The notes under the pieces: generated by a model
Database searches by the model: none
What the model was told of the DNA's origin: nothing
Seen by the model: only the letters and a program-made list of their open reading frames with translations
Shown: positions 21,836 through 29,887 of the stretch, one piece after another
Position numbering within the stretch: position 1 is the first letter of the stretch
How the letters are laid out: every line of letters starts with the position of its first letter
From: Thomasclavelia sp.
Lineage (GTDB): Bacteria > Bacillota_I > Bacilli_A > Erysipelotrichales > Erysipelotrichaceae
NCBI GenBank assembly: GCA_020024765.1
Contig: JAHHTG010000005.1
Location: 1-29,887 of the forward strand
Length of the DNA: 29,887 nucleotides
Direction: 5' to 3'
Program-made: the position numbers and the translations under genes

Positions 21836-22957
21836 TTAGTTATAACTACGAACTGGTGAGATTAATTGGACGATATCATCGCTATTTTTCTTTTTAAGGA
21901 TAATTGGTCTTAATTCACCACTGAATCCTAAGACAATTTCTTCACTTCTTAGAGCTTTAATGGCATCGCTTAGATATTTGCCACTACAAGAAATCTTGAT
22001 TGGATTGCCACGATAAGAAATTAATGGCAATGATTCATGCGATGATCCGATTTCTTGACTATATGATGTAATATCAACCTTATCTTCAAAAATTTCGAGT
22101 TTAACTATACTCTTGCCTTCATATTTAATAAACGAAGCACGATCAACTGCATCGAGTAAAATCTTAGCATTGATTTCAAGTTCTTGAGTGAATGTGCTAG
22201 GCAATAATTTTGATACATCACGATATGCATCTTCAATTAAGCGAGCACGAATAATCATTTCTTCTGTGATAAAGAAAATATTATTATCATCAATCGATAA
22301 TTCAAATTCTTTAGTTTCTCCTAAGATTGAGGCGATATCATTTAATGTTTTAGCCGGAATAATGATGTTAAAGTTTTGTGGCGATTCTAGATTAATACGT
22401 TTGCAAGATAATCTATATGAATCACTTGCATTACATACCATTTCATCACCTTTTGCTACGAAGTTAACACCAGTCAATGAAGGTACAATATCTTTTTCGC
22501 TGCAAGCGAATGTTGTTTGACGGACAATATCTTCAAATGTTTTTGTTTCTAATTTAAATAATGAATTGTGGAAATTAAAATCAATATCTGGATAATCGTT
22601 AGCACGCATACCATTGATTTTGAATTCGGCATTTAAACCTTTGATGCTCATTAATGTTCCGTCGATTGTTGTGATTGTTACAATTTCGCCATCTAATTTT
22701 CTTACAATTTCAGAAATGTAACGGACATCAATGACAACGCTACCTTCTTCAAAAATGAATAATTTATTTGATTCATCTTCTGCTGAGATTGATGTCTTAA
22801 TCGAAAGATTAGAATCAGAACCAGTTAAAATGATTTGATTACCTTGAACGTCAATTTTAACTCCACTTAAAGCAGGTAACGGTGCTACATTTGAAATTGC
22901 CCTGGCAACAATATTTAGGGTTGATGATAAGACATATTTTGAAATACTAAAGTTCAT
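21836..22957 (-). CDS. dnaN: DNA polymerase III sliding clamp (beta subunit)
   Basis: DnaN (373 aa, normal length) forms the ring that tethers the polymerase to DNA. Three repeats of the clamp fold are expected and the sequence runs through them without a break. Family marks include ALSGVKID near residue 30, VPSLTGVNF at the start of the second domain and the C-terminal end DIVQLISPVRSYN in place of the usual LxMPxR tail. The start has an AAAGGAG site. It lies directly downstream of dnaA, separated by the second part of the origin. Confidence 0.97.
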   Translation of the reverse strand: MNFSISKYVLSSTLNIVARAISNVAPLPALSGVKIDVQGNQIILTGSDSNLSIKTSISAEDESNKLFIFEEGSVVIDVRYISEIVRKLDGEIVTITTIDGTLMSIKGLNAEFKINGMRANDYPDIDFNFHNSLFKLETKTFEDIVRQTTFACSEKDIVPSLTGVNFVAKGDEMVCNASDSYRLSCKRINLESPQNFNIIIPAKTLNDIASILGETKEFELSIDDNNIFFITEEMIIRARLIEDAYRDVSKLLPSTFTQELEINAKILLDAVDRASFIKYEGKSIVKLEIFEDKVDITSYSQEIGSSHESLPLISYRGNPIKISCSGKYLSDAIKALRSEEIVLGFSGELRPIILKKKNSDDIVQLISPVRSYN

Positions 22958-22974
22958 GTTTTGCTCCTTTAATT

Positions 22975-23005
22975 AGTATATAAATATATATTTATTATTA
23001 TTAAG
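22975..23005. other. AT-rich unwinding stretch with DnaA-trio-like repeat
   Basis: The stretch is almost pure A/T. Next to the paired DnaA boxes (23008-23025), the minus strand reads TAATAATAATAA, a run of triplets that fits the DnaA-trio pattern known from Bacillus origins, followed by ATATATAT. This arrangement (double box, short spacer, trios, AT-rich DNA) marks the likely first site of strand opening. Confidence 0.65.
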
Positions 23006-23007
23006 GT

Positions 23008-23101
23008 TGTGGATAATGTGGAAAAGTCATTCAAAGCCTTAATTCATAGGTTAATTTTAACATTTTTCGATGTTTTTTAAAAAGTTAATAAGTGTGGATA
23101 A
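23008..23101 (-). other. DnaA boxes between dnaA and dnaN
   Basis: Two perfect boxes read TTATCCACA on the minus strand (23016-23008 and 23101-23093). A degenerate TTTTCCACA (23025-23017) abuts the first, making a tandem pair next to the AT-rich stretch. The second perfect box touches the dnaA stop codon. Confidence 0.85.
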
Positions 23102-24463
23102 TTACTGTTTAATCATTTCTTCAAGCTGCTGGATAGCTTTGAGATATGTTGGATCCTTTTTGATGTTTTTCTCAACTCGTTCGCATGCATTAATAACTGT
23201 TGAGTGATCGCGCTTACCAAAAGCTGCTCCAATCTCTTTATAAGGTAAATCTAAGAATTTACGGATAAGATACATTGCGATTTGTCGTGGCATTGCAATC
23301 TTTTTTGTGCGAATCTTCGAGTTTAATTGTTGTTTAGTCACACCGTAGAAGTTGCAGACAATCTTTTTAATATCTTCAACATCGATTTCTTCATTATTTG
23401 TTTCAGTGATTTGATCTTTAAAGGCTTCGGTAGCCAATTTAAGAGTGATACGGTCACTTGGATTGAAATTAATTGCGTAAAATAATAAGCGATTTAGTGC
23501 CCCCTCAAGTTTTCTGACATCTTGTGAGAAATTAGTCGCTAAGAAACTTAGCACTTCATCATCGATTTGTTGATTGCTTGATGTGGATAATTTCATCTTT
23601 AAGATATTGATACTCGTTTCGTATTCTGGTGCTTCGATATTAACGTTTAAACCTTGGTTGAAACGTGAAATGATACGTTCCTCAAGACCTTTGATTTCAT
23701 TTGGCATGCAATCACTTGTTAAACATATTTGTTTCTTCTTGTTTACAAGTTCATTGAAAACACTAAAGAAAATTTCGTGGGTCTTTTCTTTACCAGCGAT
23801 AAATTGAATATCATCGACTAGTAAAACATCTAAGTCATAGAATTCCTTCTTAAATTCATCAATTTGATGGCATTTAATTGATTCTGAAACTCCTTCTACA
23901 AAGTCTAAGCCGGAAATAATGCCGATTTTATAGTTCGGAAATGTTGCTTTAATACGATTGCCGATGGCGTTTAATAGGTGGGATTTACCAAGACCAGAAT
24001 TTCCATATATAAATAAAGGATTATATACATAGCCTGGGTTGCCTGAAACTGTTGTTGCAGCTACATGTGATTGGATATTTGAACGGCCAACCACAAAGTT
24101 TTCAAATGTATAGTTTGGATCAAGTTGAGTTTTGATAAAACTATTTTTTACAAACTCCGCAGGTTTGAAATTATTGTTTAGTTCATCATTTGTTTTGCCT
24201 ACAATACTATAGTTTTTTTGTAAGAAAAATTCGAAAGCAGATTCAAACGATGTTCGTAAAACATTAATGAATGTTGCGCTTACAAATTCGTTACAACCAA
24301 TAATAATGCGATTTTCTTGATCATCAATTGAAAAAATCTTTGTATTGTCAGGTTTTATAAAAGCAAGATAATCTTCTTGGACTAATTTATTTTCGTTGAT
24401 ATAAGTAAGGATATTTTTCCATAAATTGGTCAAATATGTTCCGTTTTGATTCGATTCGATCAT
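23102..24463 (-). CDS. dnaA: Chromosomal replication initiator protein DnaA
   Basis: DnaA (453 aa) binds the boxes at the origin, forms an ATP-dependent filament and opens the DNA. The start is the ATG at 24463 (MIESNQNG) with AGGAGG 8 bases upstream; a longer GTG reading begins inside that site's leader. Domains: N-terminal helicase-loading domain I, a short linker, the AAA+ domain III with Walker A YGNSGLGKSHLL and Walker B LLVDDIQFI, and the C-terminal DNA-binding domain IV with the signature FGKRDHSTVINACE. Flanked on both sides by DnaA boxes, consistent with autoregulation. Confidence 0.98.
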   Translation of the reverse strand: MIESNQNGTYLTNLWKNILTYINENKLVQEDYLAFIKPDNTKIFSIDDQENRIIIGCNEFVSATFINVLRTSFESAFEFFLQKNYSIVGKTNDELNNNFKPAEFVKNSFIKTQLDPNYTFENFVVGRSNIQSHVAATTVSGNPGYVYNPLFIYGNSGLGKSHLLNAIGNRIKATFPNYKIGIISGLDFVEGVSESIKCHQIDEFKKEFYDLDVLLVDDIQFIAGKEKTHEIFFSVFNELVNKKKQICLTSDCMPNEIKGLEERIISRFNQGLNVNIEAPEYETSINILKMKLSTSSNQQIDDEVLSFLATNFSQDVRKLEGALNRLLFYAINFNPSDRITLKLATEAFKDQITETNNEEIDVEDIKKIVCNFYGVTKQQLNSKIRTKKIAMPRQIAMYLIRKFLDLPYKEIGAAFGKRDHSTVINACERVEKNIKKDPTYLKAIQQLEEMIKQ

Positions 24464-24486
24464 CAATCTATCCTCCTCGTACACCT

Positions 24487-24495
24487 ATTGTAGCA
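24487..24495 (-). promoter_or_regulatory. Extended -10 promoter of dnaA
   Basis: On the minus strand TG-C-TACAAT (24495-24487) lies about 25 bases upstream of the dnaA start; the first perfect DnaA box is about 40 bases farther up, placed for autoregulation. Confidence 0.6.
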
Positions 24496-24531
24496 ACTTA
24501 ATTTATTAATTCTAGAGTTCAAAAAATGAAG

Positions 24532-24912
24532 TTATCCACAATCCACAATTAATAGTTATCCACAACGCCGATGATTAAAGGGTTATAAGAAGTTATCCAC
24601 ACTTATCCACATTTTTCAAGTTGTTGATAACTTTTTAAAAAGATATCCACACGTTAATGAATTGTGGATAGTGGGTAAAAACGAATAATATCCACAAGAT
24701 AAAAACTTGATATGTTGATAATTTCAAGGCTTAAATAAAGGCTTTTAATAACTTTTGCACATAATCAACACTATGTGGATAACTTGTAAATGTGGATGTG
24801 GATTTTAGTGTTTGCATTGTGTATAAACAAAAATAAAAGTGGAATATTTTGATTTATCCACATTTGTTGTGTAGAAAAATATCCACATTAGCAATTCTTG
24901 TATTTATCCACA
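24532..24912. other. Chromosome replication origin oriC (DnaA box cluster)
   Basis: Perfect TTATCCACA boxes on the plus strand begin at 24532, 24556, 24593, 24603, 24854 and 24904; one perfect box lies on the other strand (24774-24782). Boxes with one mismatch (ATATCCACA at 24643, 24688 and 24879; CTATCCACA on the minus strand at 24663-24671) fill the gaps, and weaker TGTGGAT copies lie at 24791-24805. The cluster is upstream of dnaA, and gene orientation diverges here. No open reading frame of note lies inside. Confidence 0.95.
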
Positions 24913-25026
24913 ATTTTATATAGGAGATTTAGACATTTTGACAGAAATATAACCAAGGAAATGCTAATGTGTTTAATGTATCGACTTATCTTTCACAAAT
25001 GTTCTTTAAATTATTAGGAATAAAGG
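24913..25026. other. Non-coding stretch between oriC and the met promoter
   Basis: AT-rich sequence with no gene, box or hairpin that I can support. A TTGACA at 24938 has no good -10 partner at 17 bases. Confidence 0.5.
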
Positions 25027-25055
25027 TTGACATCTCACGCTACTGGGTTTAATAT
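25027..25055 (+). promoter_or_regulatory. Promoter of the metNIQ operon
   Basis: A perfect TTGACA (25027-25032) and TAATAT (25050-25055) are 17 bases apart, immediately before the T-box leader. Confidence 0.85.
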
Positions 25056-25059
25056 CAAA

Positions 25060-25302
25060 CTATAAATGCATTGAAAAGAAGAGTAATTTAAAACGGATTT
25101 GTAGAGACTTCTTGGTTGGTGAAAAAGAAGATGAAAGTTTAAATGAAGATGGTCTTGGAGCTGTTGTTTCGATATGAGAGATAAACAGGTGCGCCTGTTA
25201 TAGCGCTAGGGTATGAAAGTACTTGAATTGAGGTGTCGTAAGACATAAATTAAGGTGGTAACACGAATTAACAGTCGTCCTTATATGGGACGGCTTTTTT
25301 AT
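25060..25302 (+). promoter_or_regulatory. T-box leader, probably methionine-specific, controlling metNIQ
   Basis: Stem I begins near GAAAAGAAGAGTAATTT and holds AGAGACTTC...GGTTGGTG...GAAG. The likely specifier is AUG in GAAGATGGTC (about 25149-25151), a methionine codon, though another ATG lies near. AACAGG/CCTGTT (about 25187-25203) forms a middle stem. The antiterminator bulge is AAGGTGGTAACACG; its UGGU (25256-25259) complements the ACCA end of tRNA-Met. It precedes a methionine importer, which agrees with the reading. Confidence 0.88.
25273..25302 (+). terminator. T-box terminator of the metNIQ leader
   Basis: An 8-bp stem (25273-25280 with 25288-25295, one G-U pair), a 7-base loop and a T-run ending near 25300. 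Confidence 0.85.
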
Positions 25303-25317
25303 TTATAAGGAGGATCT

Positions 25318-26328
25318 ATGATTAAGATTGAACATGTATCAAAAGTTTTCCGTGGAAAAAAAGAAGTCGCAGCTGTTAAAGATTGCAACTTGGAAATCAA
25401 AGATGGTGAAATCTTCGGAATCGTTGGTTATTCTGGCGCTGGTAAATCAACTCTTGTAAGATTGCTAAATCAACTCGAAACCGTAGATGAAGGTGCAATT
25501 TGGGTTAATGATGTCGATATCACAAAACTTAAGGGTGAAGCTCTTCGCAAAGCTCGTCAAAAGATTGCGATGATATTCCAACATTTTAATTTATTATGGT
25601 CACGTACAGTACTTGAAAATATTGCTTTTCCATTAGAAATTAAAAAGATGTCAAAAGCCGAAAGATTACAAGTTGCCAAGGAAATGGCAGAAAAAGTTGG
25701 ATTGGGTGATAAAATCAATAGCTATCCAAGTAATTTATCAGGTGGCCAAAAACAGCGTGTCGCAATTGCACGAGCACTTGTTTTAAAACCGGAAATTCTA
25801 TTGTGTGATGAAGCAACCTCAGCTTTAGACCCTAAGACAACCGATGATATTCTTGAACTTCTTAAACAAATTAATCGTGAAAGCGGCATTACAATCGTAA
25901 TGATTACTCACCAAATGGAGACTGTTCAAAAGATTTGTCATAGATTAGCAGTTATGGCTGATGGTAAGGTTGTTGAATGTGACACAGTTGAAAACATCTT
26001 TGCCAACCCCACTCATCAATTGACTAAACAGTTAATTCAAACGGTAGATACTGGTATGGATGTTAAGAAGATGAGTAGTGATCTTAAGGAAAAATATCCA
26101 GAAGGTCATCTATTAAGAATTGCTTTTGAAAAGGAAAATAGTGAAAAGCCAGTTCTGTTTAATATTGCGACAAGATTAAATATTCCAATCAACATCGTTG
26201 GTGCCAACATCAAAAATACACAAGCTGGACCACTGGGGGTTATGTATATTCACATTGAAGCACGACGTGATATTTTACCGCTTATTGAAGCTCTTACTGA
26301 GCAAGGTGTGAAAGTTGAGGTGATTTAA
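25318..26328 (+). CDS. metN: Methionine ABC transporter, ATP-binding protein
   Basis: MetN (336 aa) hydrolyses ATP to drive methionine import through MetI. Walker A is GYSGAGKST (37-45), the ABC signature LSGGQ (140-144) and Walker B LLCDEATS (161-168). The C-terminal NIL domain (about 260-336), which binds methionine and inhibits the pump when the cell is replete, is present. The start has an AAGGAGG site 5 bases upstream. First gene of metNIQ, under a T-box. Confidence 0.96.
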   Translation: MIKIEHVSKVFRGKKEVAAVKDCNLEIKDGEIFGIVGYSGAGKSTLVRLLNQLETVDEGAIWVNDVDITKLKGEALRKARQKIAMIFQHFNLLWSRTVLENIAFPLEIKKMSKAERLQVAKEMAEKVGLGDKINSYPSNLSGGQKQRVAIARALVLKPEILLCDEATSALDPKTTDDILELLKQINRESGITIVMITHQMETVQKICHRLAVMADGKVVECDTVENIFANPTHQLTKQLIQTVDTGMDVKKMSSDLKEKYPEGHLLRIAFEKENSEKPVLFNIATRLNIPINIVGANIKNTQAGPLGVMYIHIEARRDILPLIEALTEQGVKVEVI

Positions 26329-26329
26329 G

Positions 26330-26995
26330 ATGAAATTATTATTAAAACTTCAAGAACCATTCTTTGAGACATTATTATTGACAATTATTCCGTTAATTTT
26401 GTCAGTAATCTTTGGCTTTATCATTGGTACCTTAATTTTTATTACAGCTGACTCATTAATTATCGATGTGTCAAAAAACAAATTCCTGAAAGTTGTAAAC
26501 CGAGTTTCTGATGGTTTAGTGAATATTTTTCGTTCAATCCCATATTTAATCTTATTAATTTGGGTTATTCCGATTGCTAAGATTTTGACAGGATCGATGT
26601 TAGGATGGAAAGCCGCTGTTCCCTCACTTGTAATTTCCGCAACACCATTCTTTGCGAGAATGACAGTTGTAGCTTTCCAAGAAGTTGATAAAGGCACAAT
26701 TGAAGCTTCTAAATCGTTAGGCGCTTCCACATTACAAATTATCTTAAAAGTTCTACTTCCGGAAAGTAAACCAGCATTAATCTCAGCTATCACAATCACT
26801 GCGATTAACTTAGTATCTTATAGTACAATGGCTGGCGCCATCGGTGCTGGTGGTTTAGGTTTTGAAGCCTACCAATATGGTTTGGCTCGTCCAAATCCAC
26901 CACTAATGTATCTTGCAACATTGTTGATTGTGATTATTGTCTTTGTGACACAATTTATAGGCGATTATTTCGTAAAGAAAGTTGATAAACGTTAA
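26330..26995 (+). CDS. metI: Methionine ABC transporter, permease
   Basis: MetI (221 aa) is the membrane channel subunit; five or so hydrophobic segments are visible. The ATPase-docking EAA-type loop reads EASKSLGASTLQIILKVLLPES. Family signature residues SYSTMAGAIGAGGLG follow. It begins one base after the metN stop, with the GAGGTGA site inside the end of metN. Confidence 0.95.
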   Translation: MKLLLKLQEPFFETLLLTIIPLILSVIFGFIIGTLIFITADSLIIDVSKNKFLKVVNRVSDGLVNIFRSIPYLILLIWVIPIAKILTGSMLGWKAAVPSLVISATPFFARMTVVAFQEVDKGTIEASKSLGASTLQIILKVLLPESKPALISAITITAINLVSYSTMAGAIGAGGLGFEAYQYGLARPNPPLMYLATLLIVIIVFVTQFIGDYFVKKVDKR

Positions 26996-27012
26996 GAAAG
27001 GTATATTTTATT

Positions 27013-27831
27013 ATGAAAAAATTATTAGTATTATTATTCTCATTATTCCTATTAGCTGGTTGCAGTAATGCAAATGACAGCACAACTGACGACAAAACAA
27101 TTAAAGTTTCAGCAACCGCTGAGCCTCATGCGACAATTCTTGAATTTGCTAAGCCAATCCTTGAAGAACAAGGCTACAATCTTGAAATTGAAATTCTTGA
27201 TAACTATTTCGTTTTCAATAGTGCATTAGATGCAGGTGATGTTGATGCAAACTATTTCCAACATTTACCATTCTTTGAAGGTGAACTTGAATCAAAAGGT
27301 TATAAATTAGAAAATGCAGGTCAAATTCACATCGAACCATTTGGTTTCTACTCACAAAACTACAAGAGTGTCGAAGAAATCGAAGATGGTGCAACTGTTG
27401 TCATTTCTAACTCAGTAGCTGACCATGGTCGTTTACTTGCTATCTTAGCTAACGCTGGCTTAATTAAATTAGATGAATCAGTATCAATTGCTGCTGCAAC
27501 ACTTGATGATATTGTTGAAAATCCAAAAAATTTAGAATTCCAAGAAGTTAATCCAGAAGTTCTTACAACTGTTTATAAAGAAAACTCTGGCGATTTAATC
27601 GCTATTAATGGTAACTATGCTATTTCTGCTGGATTAAACCCAGTTAAAGATGCATTAATTCTTGAATCAGCTGATGAAAATAATCCATATGTTAACATCG
27701 TGGCATGCCGTGAAGGTGAAAAAGATTCTGAAAAGATTAAAGTTCTAGTTGAAGTATTACAAAGCGAAGAAGTCAAGACATTCATTACTGAGCACTATTC
27801 TGATGGTTCAGTTATCCCTGCCAACAATTAA
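27013..27831 (+). CDS. metQ: Methionine-binding lipoprotein (NlpA/MetQ family)
   Basis: MetQ (272 aa) captures methionine outside the membrane and passes it to MetI. A lipoprotein signal peptide ends in the lipobox LAGC with Cys17. The mature protein shows the NlpA-family pattern (ATAEPHATILEFAKPILEEQGYNLEIEI, then ALDAGDVDANYFQHLPFFE). Third gene of the operon, followed by a strong terminator. Confidence 0.95.
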   Translation: MKKLLVLLFSLFLLAGCSNANDSTTDDKTIKVSATAEPHATILEFAKPILEEQGYNLEIEILDNYFVFNSALDAGDVDANYFQHLPFFEGELESKGYKLENAGQIHIEPFGFYSQNYKSVEEIEDGATVVISNSVADHGRLLAILANAGLIKLDESVSIAAATLDDIVENPKNLEFQEVNPEVLTTVYKENSGDLIAINGNYAISAGLNPVKDALILESADENNPYVNIVACREGEKDSEKIKVLVEVLQSEEVKTFITEHYSDGSVIPANN

Positions 27832-27851
27832 TCAAAACATTAATTTTATAC

Positions 27852-27881
27852 ACCACTCACAATTATTTGTGAGTGGTTTTT
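27852..27881 (+). terminator. Terminator of metNIQ
   Basis: An 11-bp perfect stem (27852-27862 with 27867-27877), a 4-base loop and a T5 tract. Confidence 0.92.
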
Positions 27882-27893
27882 ATAATCTTGAAA

Positions 27894-28139
27894 TTAAAAA
27901 GTTTCGAGTGAATAAGTTATAACTAAGATAATAAACGTTACTAAAGTTGACATTAATGAGCAATTAAAAAATAATCCCTCTTTAATTAATTTTATAAAGT
28001 TTAGAGATTGTTGAAATAATCTCATCAACATTAAAACGGTAATAGTACCGATGAAGATATTCAATATATTAATCACGATAGTTTTGAGATTGATATGTAT
28101 GAATTGTTTGGCGTAAGAACCAATATTTAATTCATTCAT
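27894..28139 (-). CDS. Doubtful small hydrophobic ORF, 81 aa
   Basis: The frame encodes two hydrophobic segments (IVINILNIFIGTITVLMLM and LMSTLVTFIILVITYSLE) with a charged link, which would make a small membrane protein. It has no Shine-Dalgarno site, runs against the direction of the other right-arm genes, and lies in very AT-rich DNA where chance hydrophobic frames are common. It may be a gene remnant. No family recognised. Confidence 0.25.
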   Translation of the reverse strand: MNELNIGSYAKQFIHINLKTIVINILNIFIGTITVLMLMRLFQQSLNFIKLIKEGLFFNCSLMSTLVTFIILVITYSLETF

Positions 28140-28374
28140 GAAATAAAGAATTTTCTAACTTTATAAAAGATTAATATTAATTAATATTAGATACATTTCT
28201 TCACCATTTAAAATGTGATATTGATATATGTTATATATAATTGAACAAATCTTATGATAAAAAATTAATAAATCGCAATTTTCTCATTAATAAATGTAAG
28301 TTTTTAATTAGTTTTAGTACCTAAAATTCGAGATATTTAGTACAATAGGTGTGTTATAGAAAAGGAGAATAGAA
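28140..28374. promoter_or_regulatory. AT-rich leader region of lysS
   Basis: No gene is seen. A TACAAT at 28341-28346 is a candidate -10 for lysS, without a good -35; TTTAGTAC occurs twice, at 28313-28320 and 28337-28343 (partly), of unknown meaning. No T-box or lysine riboswitch pattern was found. Confidence 0.35.
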
Positions 28375-29887
28375 ATGGAAGAAAAATTAAATGACCAACA
28401 GATCGTTCGTCGTCAAAAGATGCAAGATTTGAGAGATAAGGGTATCGATCCATTTGGTCACGCATATCATGTAACAGCTCGTTCATTAGAACTCAAAAAT
28501 AAATATGGTGAAATGACAAAAGAAGAACTCGAAGCACTTAATGTAGAAGTTAGTGTTGCGGGTCGTATTATGTCAAAACGTCGTATGGGTAAACTTGGAT
28601 TTATGCACATTCAAGACCGCGATGGCCAAATTCAAATCGTTGTCAATAAGAATATTGTTGGCGAAGAAATTTACGAAATTTTTAAACTAAATGACCTAGG
28701 CGATATCGTTGGTATCAAAGGTCAAGTTGTTAAAACTGATTCAGGAGAATTATCAGTTAAGGCCTCTGAATATACACATTTATGTAAGGCTTTAAGACCA
28801 TTACCTGAAAAATTCCATGGTTTGAAGGATGTTGAAGAAAGATATCGTCGTCGTTATGTTGACCTTATCATGAATGAAGAATCACGTCGTATCGCTTTCT
28901 TAAGACCACGTATTATTCGTGCGATTCAAAATTATTTGGATGGTCAAGGACTTGTGGAAGTTGAAACGCCAGTATTACAACCAATCCTTGGTGGAGCAGC
29001 TGCTCGCCCATTCATCACTCACCACAATACATTAAACCGTGAGTTCTATTTAAGAATCGCAACTGAACTAGAACTTAAACGTCTAATCGTTGGTGGCATG
29101 GAAGGTGTTTATGAAATTGGTCGTCTATTCCGCAATGAAGGTATGGATACAAGACATAACCCTGAATTCACAACTGTTGAAGCATACATTGCTTACTCAG
29201 ATATGGAAGGCATGATGAATTTATGTGAAGGTGTCTTCTCACATGTTGCTGAGGCAATTAATAAAGAAACTGTTATGAATAACGGTGTTGAAATTTCTTT
29301 AAAAACACCATTCAAACGTTTAAATATGACTGATGCTGTTAATGAAAAGACAGGTAAGGATTTCCGTACAATTTCACTTGAAGAAGCATTAGAAGTTGCA
29401 AAGGAACACAAAGTTGAAGTTGAAAAACACGAACACTCAGTTGGTCATATCATCAATAAGTTATTCGAAGAATTATGCGAAGGTGATTTAATCCAACCAA
29501 CATTTGTTTATGGACATCCGGTTGAAATTTCACCTCTTGCAAAGCGTAACCCTGATGATCCTCGTTTCACAGATCGCTTCGAATTCTACATTAATGGTGT
29601 TGAATACTCGAATGCATTCACTGAATTAAATGATCCAATTGATCAAAAAGGCCGTTTTGAAGAACAATTACGTCTAAAGGAATTGGGCGATGATGAAGCT
29701 AGTGAAATGGATGAAGATTACGTAGAAGCACTAGAATATGGTTTACCTCCAACAGGTGGTATCGGTATTGGTATTGACCGTCTAGTAATGTTATTCTGTG
29801 AAGTTAACTCAATTCGTGAAGTCTTATTATTTCCGACAATGAAACCCCTGGATGATGTAAAGAAGAAAAATGATGTACAGAATGCGG
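28375..29887 (+). CDS. lysS: Lysyl-tRNA synthetase, class II (3' end outside window)
   Basis: LysRS charges tRNA-Lys. The frame is open from the ATG at 28375 (AAAGGAG site upstream) to the window edge, 504 codons with no stop, so only the last few residues can be missing. It has the N-terminal anticodon-binding OB fold (VSVAGRIMSKRRMGKLGFMHIQDRDGQIQI). The class II core has motif 2 (GRLFRNEGMDTRHNPEFTTVE) and motif 3 (GGIGIGIDRLVMLF), ending FPTMKP. The tail after that, rich in Lys/Asp, is longer than in many relatives. Confidence 0.96.
   Translation, partial: MEEKLNDQQIVRRQKMQDLRDKGIDPFGHAYHVTARSLELKNKYGEMTKEELEALNVEVSVAGRIMSKRRMGKLGFMHIQDRDGQIQIVVNKNIVGEEIYEIFKLNDLGDIVGIKGQVVKTDSGELSVKASEYTHLCKALRPLPEKFHGLKDVEERYRRRYVDLIMNEESRRIAFLRPRIIRAIQNYLDGQGLVEVETPVLQPILGGAAARPFITHHNTLNREFYLRIATELELKRLIVGGMEGVYEIGRLFRNEGMDTRHNPEFTTVEAYIAYSDMEGMMNLCEGVFSHVAEAINKETVMNNGVEISLKTPFKRLNMTDAVNEKTGKDFRTISLEEALEVAKEHKVEVEKHEHSVGHIINKLFEELCEGDLIQPTFVYGHPVEISPLAKRNPDDPRFTDRFEFYINGVEYSNAFTELNDPIDQKGRFEEQLRLKELGDDEASEMDEDYVEALEYGLPPTGGIGIGIDRLVMLFCEVNSIREVLLFPTMKPLDDVKKKNDVQNA

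Noticed and set aside
25175..25204. Short reading frame in the met leader as a leader peptide
   Set aside because: It has no ribosome site and coincides with stems of the T-box, which explain the sequence.
1..29887. CRISPR array or cas genes to accompany the CARF-like nuclease
   Set aside because: No regularly spaced direct repeats and no cas-like protein were seen on either strand; the repeated TTATCCACA units at 24.5-24.9 kb are DnaA boxes.
1..29887. tRNA or rRNA genes near the origin
   Set aside because: No cloverleaf with TTCRA-type arm or rRNA core sequence was seen; the only RNA gene supported is the SRP RNA.

Overview
The window is a chromosomal replication-origin region from a low-GC, Gram-positive-type bacterium. 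The style suggests Bacillota, most likely Erysipelotrichia or a close relative: AT-rich DNA, T-box leaders, strong Shine-Dalgarno sites, a minimal SRP RNA, and the order dnaA-dnaN-S4 protein-recF-gyrB-gyrA. The standard code is used, with UGA as a stop and UGG as tryptophan. Species assignment is inference.

The origin lies at about 24.5-24.9 kb, upstream of dnaA, with many DnaA boxes. A second box pair with an AT-rich stretch lies between dnaA and dnaN. Gene orientation switches exactly here. Everything supported to the left is on the minus strand, and the metNIQ operon and lysS to the right are on the plus strand, so genes are read away from the origin.

Left arm, moving away from the origin: dnaA; dnaN; the S4 protein-recF-gyrB-gyrA operon; a small membrane-anchored protein; serS behind a serine T-box; two parS palindromes; a HAD phosphatase; the SRP RNA; tadA; then an operon dnaX-ebfC-like-recR. 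That operon is extended by two accessory genes, a DUF1887 (Card1/Can2-like) nuclease and a protein with an EVE/PUA-like N-terminus, and closes with a terminator. Next come a small acidic protein, mnmG and a ThyX-like protein, joined by stop/start overlaps. Farther out are a secreted protein, a metal-export pair (separate HMA protein plus Zn/Cd-type P-ATPase) behind a SmtB/ArsR-type operator, and a Ca/cation antiporter behind a yybP-ykoY (Mn2+) riboswitch with a clear terminator switch.

Right arm: a methionine T-box and the MetNIQ methionine importer, a gene-poor 0.5 kb, then lysS, which runs off the window.

The most unusual parts are the DUF1887 plus EVE-like pair inside a replication/repair operon with no CRISPR array in view, the ThyX-like gene coupled to mnmG, the Mn2+ riboswitch on a CaCA antiporter, and the tandem parS sites around the HAD gene promoter.
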